Positions 1 to 7,635 of a stretch of DNA of 64,000 nt are shown piece after piece (positions within the stretch are counted from its first letter, which is position 1; each line of letters starts with the position of its first letter). The notes under the pieces were generated by a model, which saw only the letters and a program-made list of their open reading frames with translations, was not told the origin of the DNA and searched no databases. This DNA comes from a virus. The stretch is from positions 1 to 64,000 of IMG/VR virus record IMGVR_UViG_3300032322_002033, one strand, 5' to 3'. The position numbers and the translations under genes are program-made.

Positions 1-135
1 GAAGATTATATTACTGATTTGGTTGACAGGTCAAGAAAACTACAAAATAAGATGGGACAAAATCCATCCTACGCAAAAAAGAAATTATATGGACAGACAG
101 GTGATGATGATTACCTATCAAGTTTAGGACTTTAA
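1..135 (+). CDS. C-terminal end of an unidentified protein (partial)
   Basis: The reading frame is open from the first base and stops with TAA at 133-135, giving the last 44 residues of a protein that begins outside the window. The tail is basic then acidic (KKKLYGQTGDDDY) and ends SSLGL. In T4 the gene before the large terminase is the small terminase gp16. Position alone suggests that here, and I see no diagnostic motif. A strong terminator follows directly, so this is the last gene of its transcript. Confidence 0.6.
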   Translation, partial: EDYITDLVDRSRKLQNKMGQNPSYAKKKLYGQTGDDDYLSSLGL

Positions 136-139
136 GTTT

Positions 140-170
140 AAACCCCTCACAATTGAGGGGTTTATTATTT
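140..170 (+). terminator. Rho-independent-type terminator
   Basis: Perfect 10-bp stem AAACCCCTCA / TGAGGGGTTT (140-149 and 154-163) with a CAAT loop, followed by a T-rich run. It separates the partial upstream gene from the terminase gene. Confidence 0.85.
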
Positions 171-175
171 CCAAG

Positions 176-183
176 TATTTATA
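176..183 (+). promoter_or_regulatory. TATTTATA element (putative late promoter)
   Basis: TATTTATA ends 4 nt before the terminase ATG. The same octamer family precedes many head and tail genes here. The spacing is shorter than the usual 12-15 nt. If it is a -10 element, the transcript would be nearly leaderless, or translation would start at the Met codon at 215. Confidence 0.45.
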
Positions 184-187
184 GAAT

Positions 188-1930
188 ATGTCACTAAGTA
201 AAGAAGCGGTTATAATGGAATATAAAAAGTGTATGATGTCAACAGAATACGCTTTAAAAACATACCTACAAACCTACGATAATACGGTACAAAAATATGT
301 GCCGTTAGAATTATTTCCTGACCAAGTTGGATTGGTTGAAGATTATGAAAATTTTAATGAAAATATTGCATTAAAATATCGACAAGCGGGGGTCTCCACA
401 GTAACCGCCGCATGGTCGTCAAAAAAATTGGCTTTTGCTAAAAAAAGTAAACCTGAAAAAATTCTAATAATTGCAAATAAATTGGATACTGCGGTTGAAT
501 TTGCTAACAAAATACGAGGTTTTACTGAGCAGTGGCCAAGTTGGGTTGGAATTGGATTCTCGGCTGAAAAAAACTCACAAAGACATTTTAAATTAAATAA
601 TGGATGTGAGGTTAAAGCAGTTGCAACATCAAAAGATGCTCTACGTGGTTACACTCCAACCATATTAATATTTGACGAGGCGGCATATATTGATGCTGAT
701 GATGATTTTTGGGCGGCTTGTATGGCATCCTTATCCACAGGAGGTAAGGTAATTGTTATATCAACACCAAATGGCTATGACCCAATTTATTATGAAATCT
801 ATGACCAAGCATTAAAGAGAATGAATGAGTTCAAAATTTCTGAGATGGTTTGGTGGAAAGACCCGAGATATAACAAGGATTTAAAATTATTAAAAGTTAA
901 AGATGTTATTCATTATTATTTGAATCGAGGGGAATATAGTGATGTTGAGGAAATAAGTTATGAAAATACTCAAAAAAATTATGATGAGATAAGAAAATAT
1001 ATTGCTCAAGGGTTTAGACCTTCTTCCACTTGGTATGAAACTATGGTTAAAAAATTGAAGTATGACCGAAGAAAAGTTAACCAGGAGTTGGAGTGTGAAT
1101 TTTTAGGTTCGGGGGATAATGTATTTGACTCGGATGTTATTGCAAGGATAAAAAACGAACAAATTAAAGAACCTGAGACAACTATGATTGGTGGAGCTCT
1201 TTGGATTTGGAAAGAAGTAACTGCGGGTCACAAATATATTATGGGAGTTGATGTCAGTAGAGGAGATAGTGAAGATTATTCAACATTCCAAATAATTGAT
1301 TTTGACACACGAGAACAAGTTGTAGAATACGTTGGAAAAATACCACCTGATACGTTAGCGGAACTATGTTATAAATGGGGAACCATGTATTCTGCGTTTA
1401 TAGTTGTGGATATTACAGGTGGAATGGGTGTAACAACATCTTTACGACTTAGAGAATTAGGATACAGAAATATGTATGTTGATGGAGTTGACTTATCAAA
1501 CAAATGGCAATATGACCCAAAAATAAATGAAAAAATACCTGGTATTAATTTTAATAATAAAAGGGTTCAGATTATTGCAATATTTGAGGAATACTTACGT
1601 CACGGGTTTTCAGTTAGGTCGAAAAGGTTACTAAACGAAATGAATACTTTTGTTTATGTGAATGGAAGACCTGACCACCAAAAAGGTCAACACGATGATT
1701 TAATTATGTCAATAGCAATGGCAATATATGTCGGGGAGTCATCGTTTTCTCAATTAACAAAAGTTACTAATCACACCAAGGCAATGTTAAATTCATGGTC
1801 AGTTGAGACAAATGAATTAAAAAAAGAAACTTTTGCAGCTCCTGTTATAATTGAAGGCGGTCATAAAAAAAATCAACCAACACTTAAAGACTACCAAACA
1901 TATTCATGGTTATTTGCTGGAAAAAGATAA
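188..1930 (+). CDS. terL: Terminase large subunit (gp17-like)
   Basis: Packaging motor ATPase and headful nuclease, 580 aa (T4 gp17 is 610). The ATPase domain shows a P-loop-like KYRQAGVST (63-71), Walker B ILIFDE (159-164) and coupling motif ISTPNG (191-196). The RNase H-like nuclease has acidic residues at D355 (GVDVSRG), D408 (VVDITG) and D503/D504 (QHDDLIMS). The N-terminal helix with EYKKC...TYL lines up with the T4 segment EWKKC...TY. The P-loop lacks Lys in the usual GK(S/T) place. A Lys sits at its start instead, as in lambda gpA. Met10 (215) is an alternative start. It precedes portal directly; T4 has sheath and tube genes in between, and they are not in this window. Confidence 0.97.
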   Translation: MSLSKEAVIMEYKKCMMSTEYALKTYLQTYDNTVQKYVPLELFPDQVGLVEDYENFNENIALKYRQAGVSTVTAAWSSKKLAFAKKSKPEKILIIANKLDTAVEFANKIRGFTEQWPSWVGIGFSAEKNSQRHFKLNNGCEVKAVATSKDALRGYTPTILIFDEAAYIDADDDFWAACMASLSTGGKVIVISTPNGYDPIYYEIYDQALKRMNEFKISEMVWWKDPRYNKDLKLLKVKDVIHYYLNRGEYSDVEEISYENTQKNYDEIRKYIAQGFRPSSTWYETMVKKLKYDRRKVNQELECEFLGSGDNVFDSDVIARIKNEQIKEPETTMIGGALWIWKEVTAGHKYIMGVDVSRGDSEDYSTFQIIDFDTREQVVEYVGKIPPDTLAELCYKWGTMYSAFIVVDITGGMGVTTSLRLRELGYRNMYVDGVDLSNKWQYDPKINEKIPGINFNNKRVQIIAIFEEYLRHGFSVRSKRLLNEMNTFVYVNGRPDHQKGQHDDLIMSIAMAIYVGESSFSQLTKVTNHTKAMLNSWSVETNELKKETFAAPVIIEGGHKKNQPTLKDYQTYSWLFAGKR

Positions 1931-1972
1931 ACAAATATTTAAACTAAATTTAAAAATATTATATTTTGAGTT

Positions 1973-3790
1973 ATGAGTAATGAAAAATTAACAGTATGGC
2001 AAAGGTTATCGCAAACATTTGGACCTAATTCTTTATTAGGACAAGATTACCCGACATACAAATATGACAAACAAGAGCTTTTAAAAACTACTTCAAAACA
2101 AGAGTATGACAAAGAAAAATTACAGGCTCAACAAACATATTATTTGGCTAATCAATGGGCTAAAATAGAAAATAATTTATATACTCAGGCGGTATATTAC
2201 GAACCAACTAGATTATCATCATTTTATGATTATGAATCTATGGAATTTACTCCTGAGATATCTGCGGCGTTAGATATATATTCGGAAGAATCGACTACTG
2301 TAAACCAAGATGGATATATGTTACAGATTTATTCTGAATCTAGACGTATCAAATCAATTATTGCCGATTTATTTAATAACGTATTAGATATCAACACAAA
2401 CTTACCTATGTGGACAAGAAACACATGTAAGTATGGTGATAATTTTGTTTACTTGAAGTTAGACCCTGAAAAAGGTGTTGTTGGGTGTTTGCAATTACCG
2501 ATAATTGAAATTGAAAGATTAGAAGCGGGAATGGGAGCTCACTCAACTGACTCAACAACTGACCCAAAGAAAAAACATTTGAAGTTCAAATGGAAACAAA
2601 AAGATATTGAGTTTAATACGTGGGAAATAGCTCACTTTAGAATTTTAGGTGATGATAGACGATTACCATACGGAACTTCGATGTTAGAGAAGGCTCGTCG
2701 TATATGGAAACAATTATTATTGGCGGAAGATGCTATGTTAATTTATAGAACATCAAGAGCTCCTGAAAGACGTGTATTTAAGGTATTTGTCGGTAACATG
2801 GATGATGCAGATGTTGAACCATATATCCAAAGATTTGCAAATAAATTTAAACGTTCTCAAGTAGTTGACCACAATACAGGTAATGTGGATATGAGATTTA
2901 ACCAAATGGCGGTTGACCAAGATTACTTTGTACCTGTTCGTGACCCTCAACAAGTGTCACCTATTGATACATTAGCAGGTGCTCAAAACCTATCAGAGAT
3001 TGCGGATATTGAGTATATCCAAAAGAAACTATTGGCGGCAATTAGAGTTCCAAAAGCGTTTTTAGGATTTGAAGAAACTGTAGGTGACGGTAAAAATCTA
3101 TCATTACAAGATATACGTTTTGCAAGAACTATTAATAAAATTCAGAAAAGTATGATATCTGAATTAAATAAAATTGCAATTATACACTTGTTTATTTTAG
3201 GTTTTGAGGATGAGTTATCTAATTTCCAATTATCTCTGACAAATCCTTCAACACAAGCCGATTTATTAAGAATTGAAGTTTGGAAAGAAAAAATACTTTT
3301 ATATAAAGATGTTGTTACAGGTGTTGAAGGGATTGCCCCGGCATCAGTGTCTTGGGCTAAGAAACACATTCTTGGTTTTTCTGATGAGGAAATTAAACTT
3401 GATTTACAACAACAAAGAATTGAAAGAGCGGTTGCATCTGAATTAACTAAAACTCCTGAAGTTATTACTCACACAGGTTTATTTGATAACTTAGACAAGT
3501 TATATGGTAAAAAAGAAAATGAACCAGCAGGTGCTGAGGCACCTGCAGGAGAACCAACTGACATGGGAATGGGTTCACCATCTGAACCTGTAGGAGGTCC
3601 GACACCACCAGAGCCAGGTGCTCCTGGAGAAATTCCACCAACAGTACCTGAAGAAGAAAGAAAAGGAAATTTAAATATTTTATTGGAAAATTCTAATGTG
3701 TTTGGGGATGATGAAATTATTGATTTGTCTAAAGCCAAAAATTTCTTAAATGAAATGGAGAAAGAACTTGATAAGTTATTAGATAAGTAA
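1973..3790 (+). CDS. Portal vertex protein (gp20-like)
   Basis: Dodecameric portal through which DNA is packaged, 605 aa against 524 in T4 gp20. The N-terminal third carries the portal signature RLSSFYDYESMEFTPEIS, followed by ALDIYSEEST (residues about 80-107). The centre (LDTLAGAQNLSEIADIEYI, GFEETVGDGKNLSLQDIRF) matches the T4-like portal core. Beyond the core lies a Pro/Gly/Ala/Glu-rich stretch (about 516-558) and then a charged helical tail, which account for the extra length. It lies 42 nt after terminase and just before the prohead genes, as expected for the T4 order. Confidence 0.95.
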   Translation: MSNEKLTVWQRLSQTFGPNSLLGQDYPTYKYDKQELLKTTSKQEYDKEKLQAQQTYYLANQWAKIENNLYTQAVYYEPTRLSSFYDYESMEFTPEISAALDIYSEESTTVNQDGYMLQIYSESRRIKSIIADLFNNVLDINTNLPMWTRNTCKYGDNFVYLKLDPEKGVVGCLQLPIIEIERLEAGMGAHSTDSTTDPKKKHLKFKWKQKDIEFNTWEIAHFRILGDDRRLPYGTSMLEKARRIWKQLLLAEDAMLIYRTSRAPERRVFKVFVGNMDDADVEPYIQRFANKFKRSQVVDHNTGNVDMRFNQMAVDQDYFVPVRDPQQVSPIDTLAGAQNLSEIADIEYIQKKLLAAIRVPKAFLGFEETVGDGKNLSLQDIRFARTINKIQKSMISELNKIAIIHLFILGFEDELSNFQLSLTNPSTQADLLRIEVWKEKILLYKDVVTGVEGIAPASVSWAKKHILGFSDEEIKLDLQQQRIERAVASELTKTPEVITHTGLFDNLDKLYGKKENEPAGAEAPAGEPTDMGMGSPSEPVGGPTPPEPGAPGEIPPTVPEEERKGNLNILLENSNVFGDDEIIDLSKAKNFLNEMEKELDKLLDK

Positions 3791-3791
3791 A

Positions 3792-3799
3792 TATTTATT
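3792..3799 (+). promoter_or_regulatory. TATTTATT element (putative late promoter)
   Basis: TATTTATT with 13 nt to the ATG at 3813 and a purine/A-rich spacer. Member of the repeated late-element family. Confidence 0.5.
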
Positions 3800-3812
3800 A
3801 AATAAAAGAAAA

Positions 3813-4523
3813 ATGAAATTCGGATTAATTAAAACCCTAATTGAAAATAGATTGGTAGAATCATTCAAAAAGGATGACCTAACAAAGAATATGAAAATAT
3901 TCAAATCAAAATTATTAACAAATAAATCGTTTGTTAGTATGATGAATATTTACGACAATTTAAATGAACATAAGGAATTGGATAAAGAGAGCGCAAATTA
4001 TTTAGTTGATGATTTGTCTAATGAATTTAAATCTATTAAACTTGATGAAAACACAATTAAGTTTATTAAAACTTGGACATCAGGTATTGTAGTTGAAAAC
4101 AAATACTCAGTTATTGATGATTTGTTATATGGTGATAATACTAAACCCGAGAAAAGGTCTATTGCTAGAAAATCAATCGTAGAGTCATTAGGTGAGAAAA
4201 ATATTATTAAAGAGTCTAAAACTCCAAAATTACCAATATCAACTATGTTGAAGGTTGCTAACTCAAACGCTAAGAAATATTTAGACACGTTAACCGAATC
4301 TGAAAAAAAGGAAGTTCTTTCAATAATGGAATTAAAGGATGAAAAATTAACTGAAAGTTTTTCTAAATTAAAAGAAGATACGATTTCTAAAATAGATAAA
4401 CTCATTTCAGAATCTGAAGAAGGACTTAAAGAAACTTTGTCAGATACAAGAGAAAAAATACAAAGTTCAATCCCGACAAAAAAGGAATATATAAAACTTT
4501 TGGAATTAAACAAAAACATTTAA
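3813..4523 (+). CDS. Predicted prohead core/internal protein, helical
   Basis: 236 aa, not recognised as a named family. It is Lys/Glu/Ser-rich and predicted mostly helical, with long charged stretches towards the C-terminus (KLKEDTISKIDKLISESEE). It occupies the place of the small core genes 67 and 68 of T4, between portal and protease. The N-terminus MKFGLIKTLIENRLVES resembles the T4 capsid-targeting sequence, with possible gp21-type sites after LIE and LVE. That suggests it is built into the prohead core and cut during maturation. It has its own TATTTATT element and ends at a strong terminator. Confidence 0.7.
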   Translation: MKFGLIKTLIENRLVESFKKDDLTKNMKIFKSKLLTNKSFVSMMNIYDNLNEHKELDKESANYLVDDLSNEFKSIKLDENTIKFIKTWTSGIVVENKYSVIDDLLYGDNTKPEKRSIARKSIVESLGEKNIIKESKTPKLPISTMLKVANSNAKKYLDTLTESEKKEVLSIMELKDEKLTESFSKLKEDTISKIDKLISESEEGLKETLSDTREKIQSSIPTKKEYIKLLELNKNI

Positions 4524-4527
4524 CAAT

Positions 4528-4554
4528 AAGTCCGACATCTGTCGGACTTTTTTT
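4528..4554 (+). terminator. Rho-independent-type terminator
   Basis: AAGTCCGACA (4528-4537) and TGTCGGACTT (4540-4549) form a perfect 10-bp inverted repeat (inner pairs probably open), followed by a run of T. It lies directly after the stop of the core-protein gene. Confidence 0.9.
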
Positions 4555-4616
4555 GACAATAAAGTATTAAATGTTTATAATTAAAATACTAATAAACTTT
4601 GTTGTGAAATTTTTTA

Positions 4617-5072
4617 ATGAAGAAAGGAAAATCATGTGTCGTCAATGGATACAAAAAATTTAAATGCAGTTATGGAACAGTAGATTCCAAAAATCTAAAA
4701 TCAATTTATTTGAACTTACAAACTTGGGTACAACCAAAAAATCACGAAGTTAATTGGGAGAGATTAATCTCAAATTTATCAAGAAATATTAAAATGTTGG
4801 TGTCTGAAATATTGGATGTTAACATATATGGTGAAAACATTATTGTTGATTTAGATTTAAGAGCCAGCGGAATATCACTTAAAAAAAGGTCGTTCATGAA
4901 TTTAGAAATTACTTTATTTGTTAAAACAAATACTGAATTCAAATCTAATGAAATAAAAAATTCTGTTAAAAATATTATTTCTCATATCGAGAAAGAGGTG
5001 ATTAAAAAAAATAAATATTTTTCTTTTTATTTGACAAAATCAGATACTAAAATAAAAACTGAATTGGTTTAG
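4617..5072 (+). CDS. Hypothetical protein
   Basis: 151 aa, family not recognised. It has a basic, Cys-containing N-terminus (KKGKSCVVNGYKKFKC), a central predicted strand region (NIIVDLDLRASGISLKKRS, then a hydrophobic strand) and a charged C-terminal helix. It lies between a terminator and the prohead protease gene, 21 nt upstream of the latter, on the head-gene strand. A head-assembly role is possible from context only. No TATTTAT element stands directly before it. Confidence 0.7.
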   Translation: MKKGKSCVVNGYKKFKCSYGTVDSKNLKSIYLNLQTWVQPKNHEVNWERLISNLSRNIKMLVSEILDVNIYGENIIVDLDLRASGISLKKRSFMNLEITLFVKTNTEFKSNEIKNSVKNIISHIEKEVIKKNKYFSFYLTKSDTKIKTELV

Positions 5073-5080
5073 TATTTATT
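5073..5080 (+). promoter_or_regulatory. TATTTATT element (putative late promoter)
   Basis: Overlaps the end of the previous gene and lies 13 nt before the protease ATG, with a spacer made almost only of A and T. Confidence 0.5.
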
Positions 5081-5093
5081 ATAAAAAAAGAAA

Positions 5094-5813
5094 ATGCAAA
5101 ACTATAAGATATTAGGTCCAAATGAATCAGGAAAAGGGGTATTAATTGAAATGGATGCTGGTTATGTTTCCCCAAATGAAGCAAGAAATATTAAAGTACT
5201 TCAGGAAAATAAAAACATAGCTGACTATTCTAAACCTTTTGAGTTTTATGCGGTATTACAAAAATACGATACACCAAATAGAAATGGTAGAATTTATCCT
5301 GAAAGAATATTAAAGAGAGAGGCCGACAATTACATTAAAAATTATATTAATAAGGGAACATCTCTTTCAGAATTAAATCACCCTGAATCGTCTTTAATTG
5401 ACTTAGATAGGGTTTCTCACATTATTACCGAAGTATGGTGGGAAGGGAATGTTTTAATCGGTAAACTTAAATTATTAACATCACCAGGATTCCACGAAAG
5501 AGGGATATGTTCAACTAAAGGAGATTTGGCGGCAAATTACCTAAGACAAGGTGTTACTTTGGGTATATCATCAAGAGGTGTTGGTTCTTTAAAAAAGAAA
5601 GGGGAACAAAATGAAGTTCAAGAAGATTTTGAATTAATTTGTTTTGACTTAGTATCGTCTCCATCTACACCAGGAGCATATCTATTCTCAGATGTTAATG
5701 ACAGATTGAAATTTGAAGAAGATTTGAAAGAAGAACAAGTTGTTAAAAATCAAAGATTAGGTGGTAACTCTATTGATTTAATGAATAAATTAAACGATTA
5801 TTTAGGAAAATAA
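5094..5813 (+). CDS. Prohead core protease (gp21-like)
   Basis: Serine protease of the herpesvirus/HK97/T4 prohead class (Peptidase_S80/gp21 type), 239 aa against 212 in T4. It cuts scaffold, capsid and internal proteins after (L/I)xE before DNA packaging. The core is easy to align with T4 gp21: NRNGRIYPERIL (62-73), the presumed catalytic His in SELNHPE (H96), a WWEGNV strand, LAANYLRQG, and the Ser motif GISSRGVGS (157-165). FDLVSSPS (184-191) supplies an Asp. A 45-residue N-terminal segment precedes the core. It sits between portal and scaffold genes as in T4. Confidence 0.95.
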   Translation: MQNYKILGPNESGKGVLIEMDAGYVSPNEARNIKVLQENKNIADYSKPFEFYAVLQKYDTPNRNGRIYPERILKREADNYIKNYINKGTSLSELNHPESSLIDLDRVSHIITEVWWEGNVLIGKLKLLTSPGFHERGICSTKGDLAANYLRQGVTLGISSRGVGSLKKKGEQNEVQEDFELICFDLVSSPSTPGAYLFSDVNDRLKFEEDLKEEQVVKNQRLGGNSIDLMNKLNDYLGK

Positions 5814-5819
5814 TTTAAT

Positions 5820-6035
5820 ATGGAAATGGACGAAAAATATTTTGTGGCAAAAATCCAATACGATTTGCCAGATGAAAACTCAGGAAAGATTAAAAAAGTC
5901 AGAGAAGAGAAATTAGTTAAAGGTTACAACGTAACAGATGTTGAAGCCAAAGTAACTAAAGCTTATGAATCATTTTCTTATGATTGGAGAATTACTTCAG
6001 TTGCGGAAAGTAAGATTGATGAGATTTTTGAGTAA
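5820..6035 (+). CDS. DUF4494-like small protein
   Basis: 71 aa. The pattern YFVAKIQYDLPDENSGKIKK, then the block VREEKLVKGYNVTDVEAKV and a terminal ITSVAESKIDEIF, resembles what I recall of DUF4494, small proteins of unknown function common in Bacteroidota genomes. It starts 6 nt after the protease stop, so it is co-transcribed, and a terminator follows. Function unknown. The family match is from memory and should be treated as moderate. Confidence 0.75.
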   Translation: MEMDEKYFVAKIQYDLPDENSGKIKKVREEKLVKGYNVTDVEAKVTKAYESFSYDWRITSVAESKIDEIFE

Positions 6036-6058
6036 TTTTTAATTAATCTTAAAATAAT

Positions 6059-6086
6059 AAAGGGGAGTGTAAACTCCCTTTTTTTA
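6059..6086 (+). terminator. Rho-independent-type terminator
   Basis: GGGAGT/ACTCCC stem (6063-6068 and 6073-6078) around a GTAA loop, flanked by AAA and TTTTTTT. It ends the protease transcript and separates it from the scaffold gene. Confidence 0.85.
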
Positions 6087-6128
6087 TGCTCAAAACAAAC
6101 AAAAATTAATTTTTTTTAAATCTTGCCA

Positions 6129-6136
6129 TATTTATC
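6129..6136 (+). promoter_or_regulatory. TATTTATC element (putative late promoter)
   Basis: TATTTATC with 14 nt to the scaffold ATG. It follows a terminator, so a new promoter is needed here, which strengthens the promoter reading. Confidence 0.55.
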
Positions 6137-6150
6137 AATAAAATATCTAA

Positions 6151-7599
6151 ATGAAAAAAGAAAATTTAGTTGAAGAAACAATCTTACAATTACAAAATTT
6201 GGAAGATGTTATCAATGAAAACGCAAAAGAAATACTTGCTTCTACTATGGAGAAAGAAATTAGCGAATTAGTAAAAGAGTCTATGAAAGAAGAGGCTGAT
6301 GATGAAACATTAGAGCAGTCTAATGACACCCCTGAAGAAATGTCTGAACAGGAATCTGATAAAGAATTAGAAATGGATTTGGATGACATGGATGACGATT
6401 CAGAAGAAATTGATATGGACATGATGAATATGGACATGGATGACGATTCAGAAGAAATTGATATGGGCATGATGGACATGGACATAGATGATGATTCTGA
6501 TGAATCTGATATGGGAATGGACATGGACATGGATATGGGTGGAGAAGAAACAATCGACTTAACAGATGCGAGCGATGATGAAATTCTTAAAGTATTTAAA
6601 TCTATGACTGACAACGACTCTATCTCAATCGAAAAAGATGGAGATTATCTTCATTTAACTGATGAAGATGATGAGTACTTAATCCAAACTGAATCTGAAG
6701 AAATGGACGAATCTTGGTCTGAAGAAATGGACGAACAAGAAGAGGACATGGATATGATGGATATGGATGATGAAATGGACATCACAGTTGCTGATGATGA
6801 TTCAGAAGAAATTGTCTATGAAATTGAAATGGATGAAGAAGAAGTTGAAGATGACGAATTTATGAATGAGAACAAACACTTTGCATTTGCAAAAGGCTTT
6901 AAAACTGAAACAAAAGAATCTGCAAAATCAATTAAACCAAAAGTAGGTAATGACGTAACGACTGGAACTCCTAATAAATTTTCATACAAGAAGACTAATA
7001 AAGGATTCAAAGAGGAAATGCCACAAGGCACTAAAGGTGTTGGAATGGGTAAAGCCAAATTTGAATACAAAGAGTCTAAAATGAAAGAACCTAAGAAAGT
7101 TGAAACTAAGGAAGCTGCTAGAACATTAGGTAATGGTAAGAGATGGGGAAGAAAAGGTTTAGACAAACCAAGAAGTGCTCCTCGTCACTTAGCAATTGAA
7201 TCAACGCAGTCTGAACTTGAAATGTTGAGAACAAAAAATGAAGAATACAGAAAATCTTTGAATTTATTTAGAGAAAAACTTAACGAAGTTGCTACATTTA
7301 ATTCAAATTTAGCTTACGCTACAAGATTGTTCACAGAACACTCAACATCTAAACAAGAGAAAATCAACATTCTAAGAAGATTTGATACCGCAGAAACTTT
7401 AAAAGAGTCTAAAGCACTATATAAGCAAATTAAAGACGAATTAACAGGTGAAAAGAAAAAATTTGTTAATGAGTCAATCGAAACAGCAATTGAGAAGACT
7501 CCACAATCAGGTTCAGCAATGAATTTAATTGAGTCTAAGACTTATGAGAACCCTCAATTCTTGAGAATGAAAGACATTATGTCAAAAATAACAAAATAA
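6151..7599 (+). CDS. Prohead core scaffold protein (gp22-like)
   Basis: 482 aa scaffold, longer than T4 gp22 (269 aa). The C-terminal third (LFREKLNEVATFNSNLAYA, RLFTEHST, IKDELTGE) matches the gp22 core region of T4-like phages, including the segment just after a helical KNEEYRKSL stretch. The N-terminal half is extremely acidic, with Asp/Glu/Met runs such as DMDMDMDM and a 16-residue repeat. A basic linker (about 250-340) follows. Several (L/I)xE sites would allow degradation by the gp21-like protease. It precedes the capsid gene by 36 nt without a terminator, so both are co-transcribed. Confidence 0.88.
   Translation: MKKENLVEETILQLQNLEDVINENAKEILASTMEKEISELVKESMKEEADDETLEQSNDTPEEMSEQESDKELEMDLDDMDDDSEEIDMDMMNMDMDDDSEEIDMGMMDMDIDDDSDESDMGMDMDMDMGGEETIDLTDASDDEILKVFKSMTDNDSISIEKDGDYLHLTDEDDEYLIQTESEEMDESWSEEMDEQEEDMDMMDMDDEMDITVADDDSEEIVYEIEMDEEEVEDDEFMNENKHFAFAKGFKTETKESAKSIKPKVGNDVTTGTPNKFSYKKTNKGFKEEMPQGTKGVGMGKAKFEYKESKMKEPKKVETKEAARTLGNGKRWGRKGLDKPRSAPRHLAIESTQSELEMLRTKNEEYRKSLNLFREKLNEVATFNSNLAYATRLFTEHSTSKQEKINILRRFDTAETLKESKALYKQIKDELTGEKKKFVNESIETAIEKTPQSGSAMNLIESKTYENPQFLRMKDIMSKITK
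6391..6534 (+). repeat. 48-bp tandem repeat, 3 copies, in scaffold gene
   Basis: Copies start at 6391, 6439 and 6487, each beginning GATGA(C/T)GATTC and encoding a 16-residue acidic unit like DDDSEEIDMDMMNMDM. The third copy is more diverged. The repeat stays in frame. Confidence 0.85.
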
Positions 7600-7635
7600 A
7601 CAATAAACTAAAAAATAATTAAAACCAAATAAAAA

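Noticed and set aside
188-1930. Terminase as an inactive remnant because the P-loop Lys is missing
   Set aside because: Walker B, coupling motif and nuclease acids are intact, the frame is full length, and lambda-type terminases use an early Lys.
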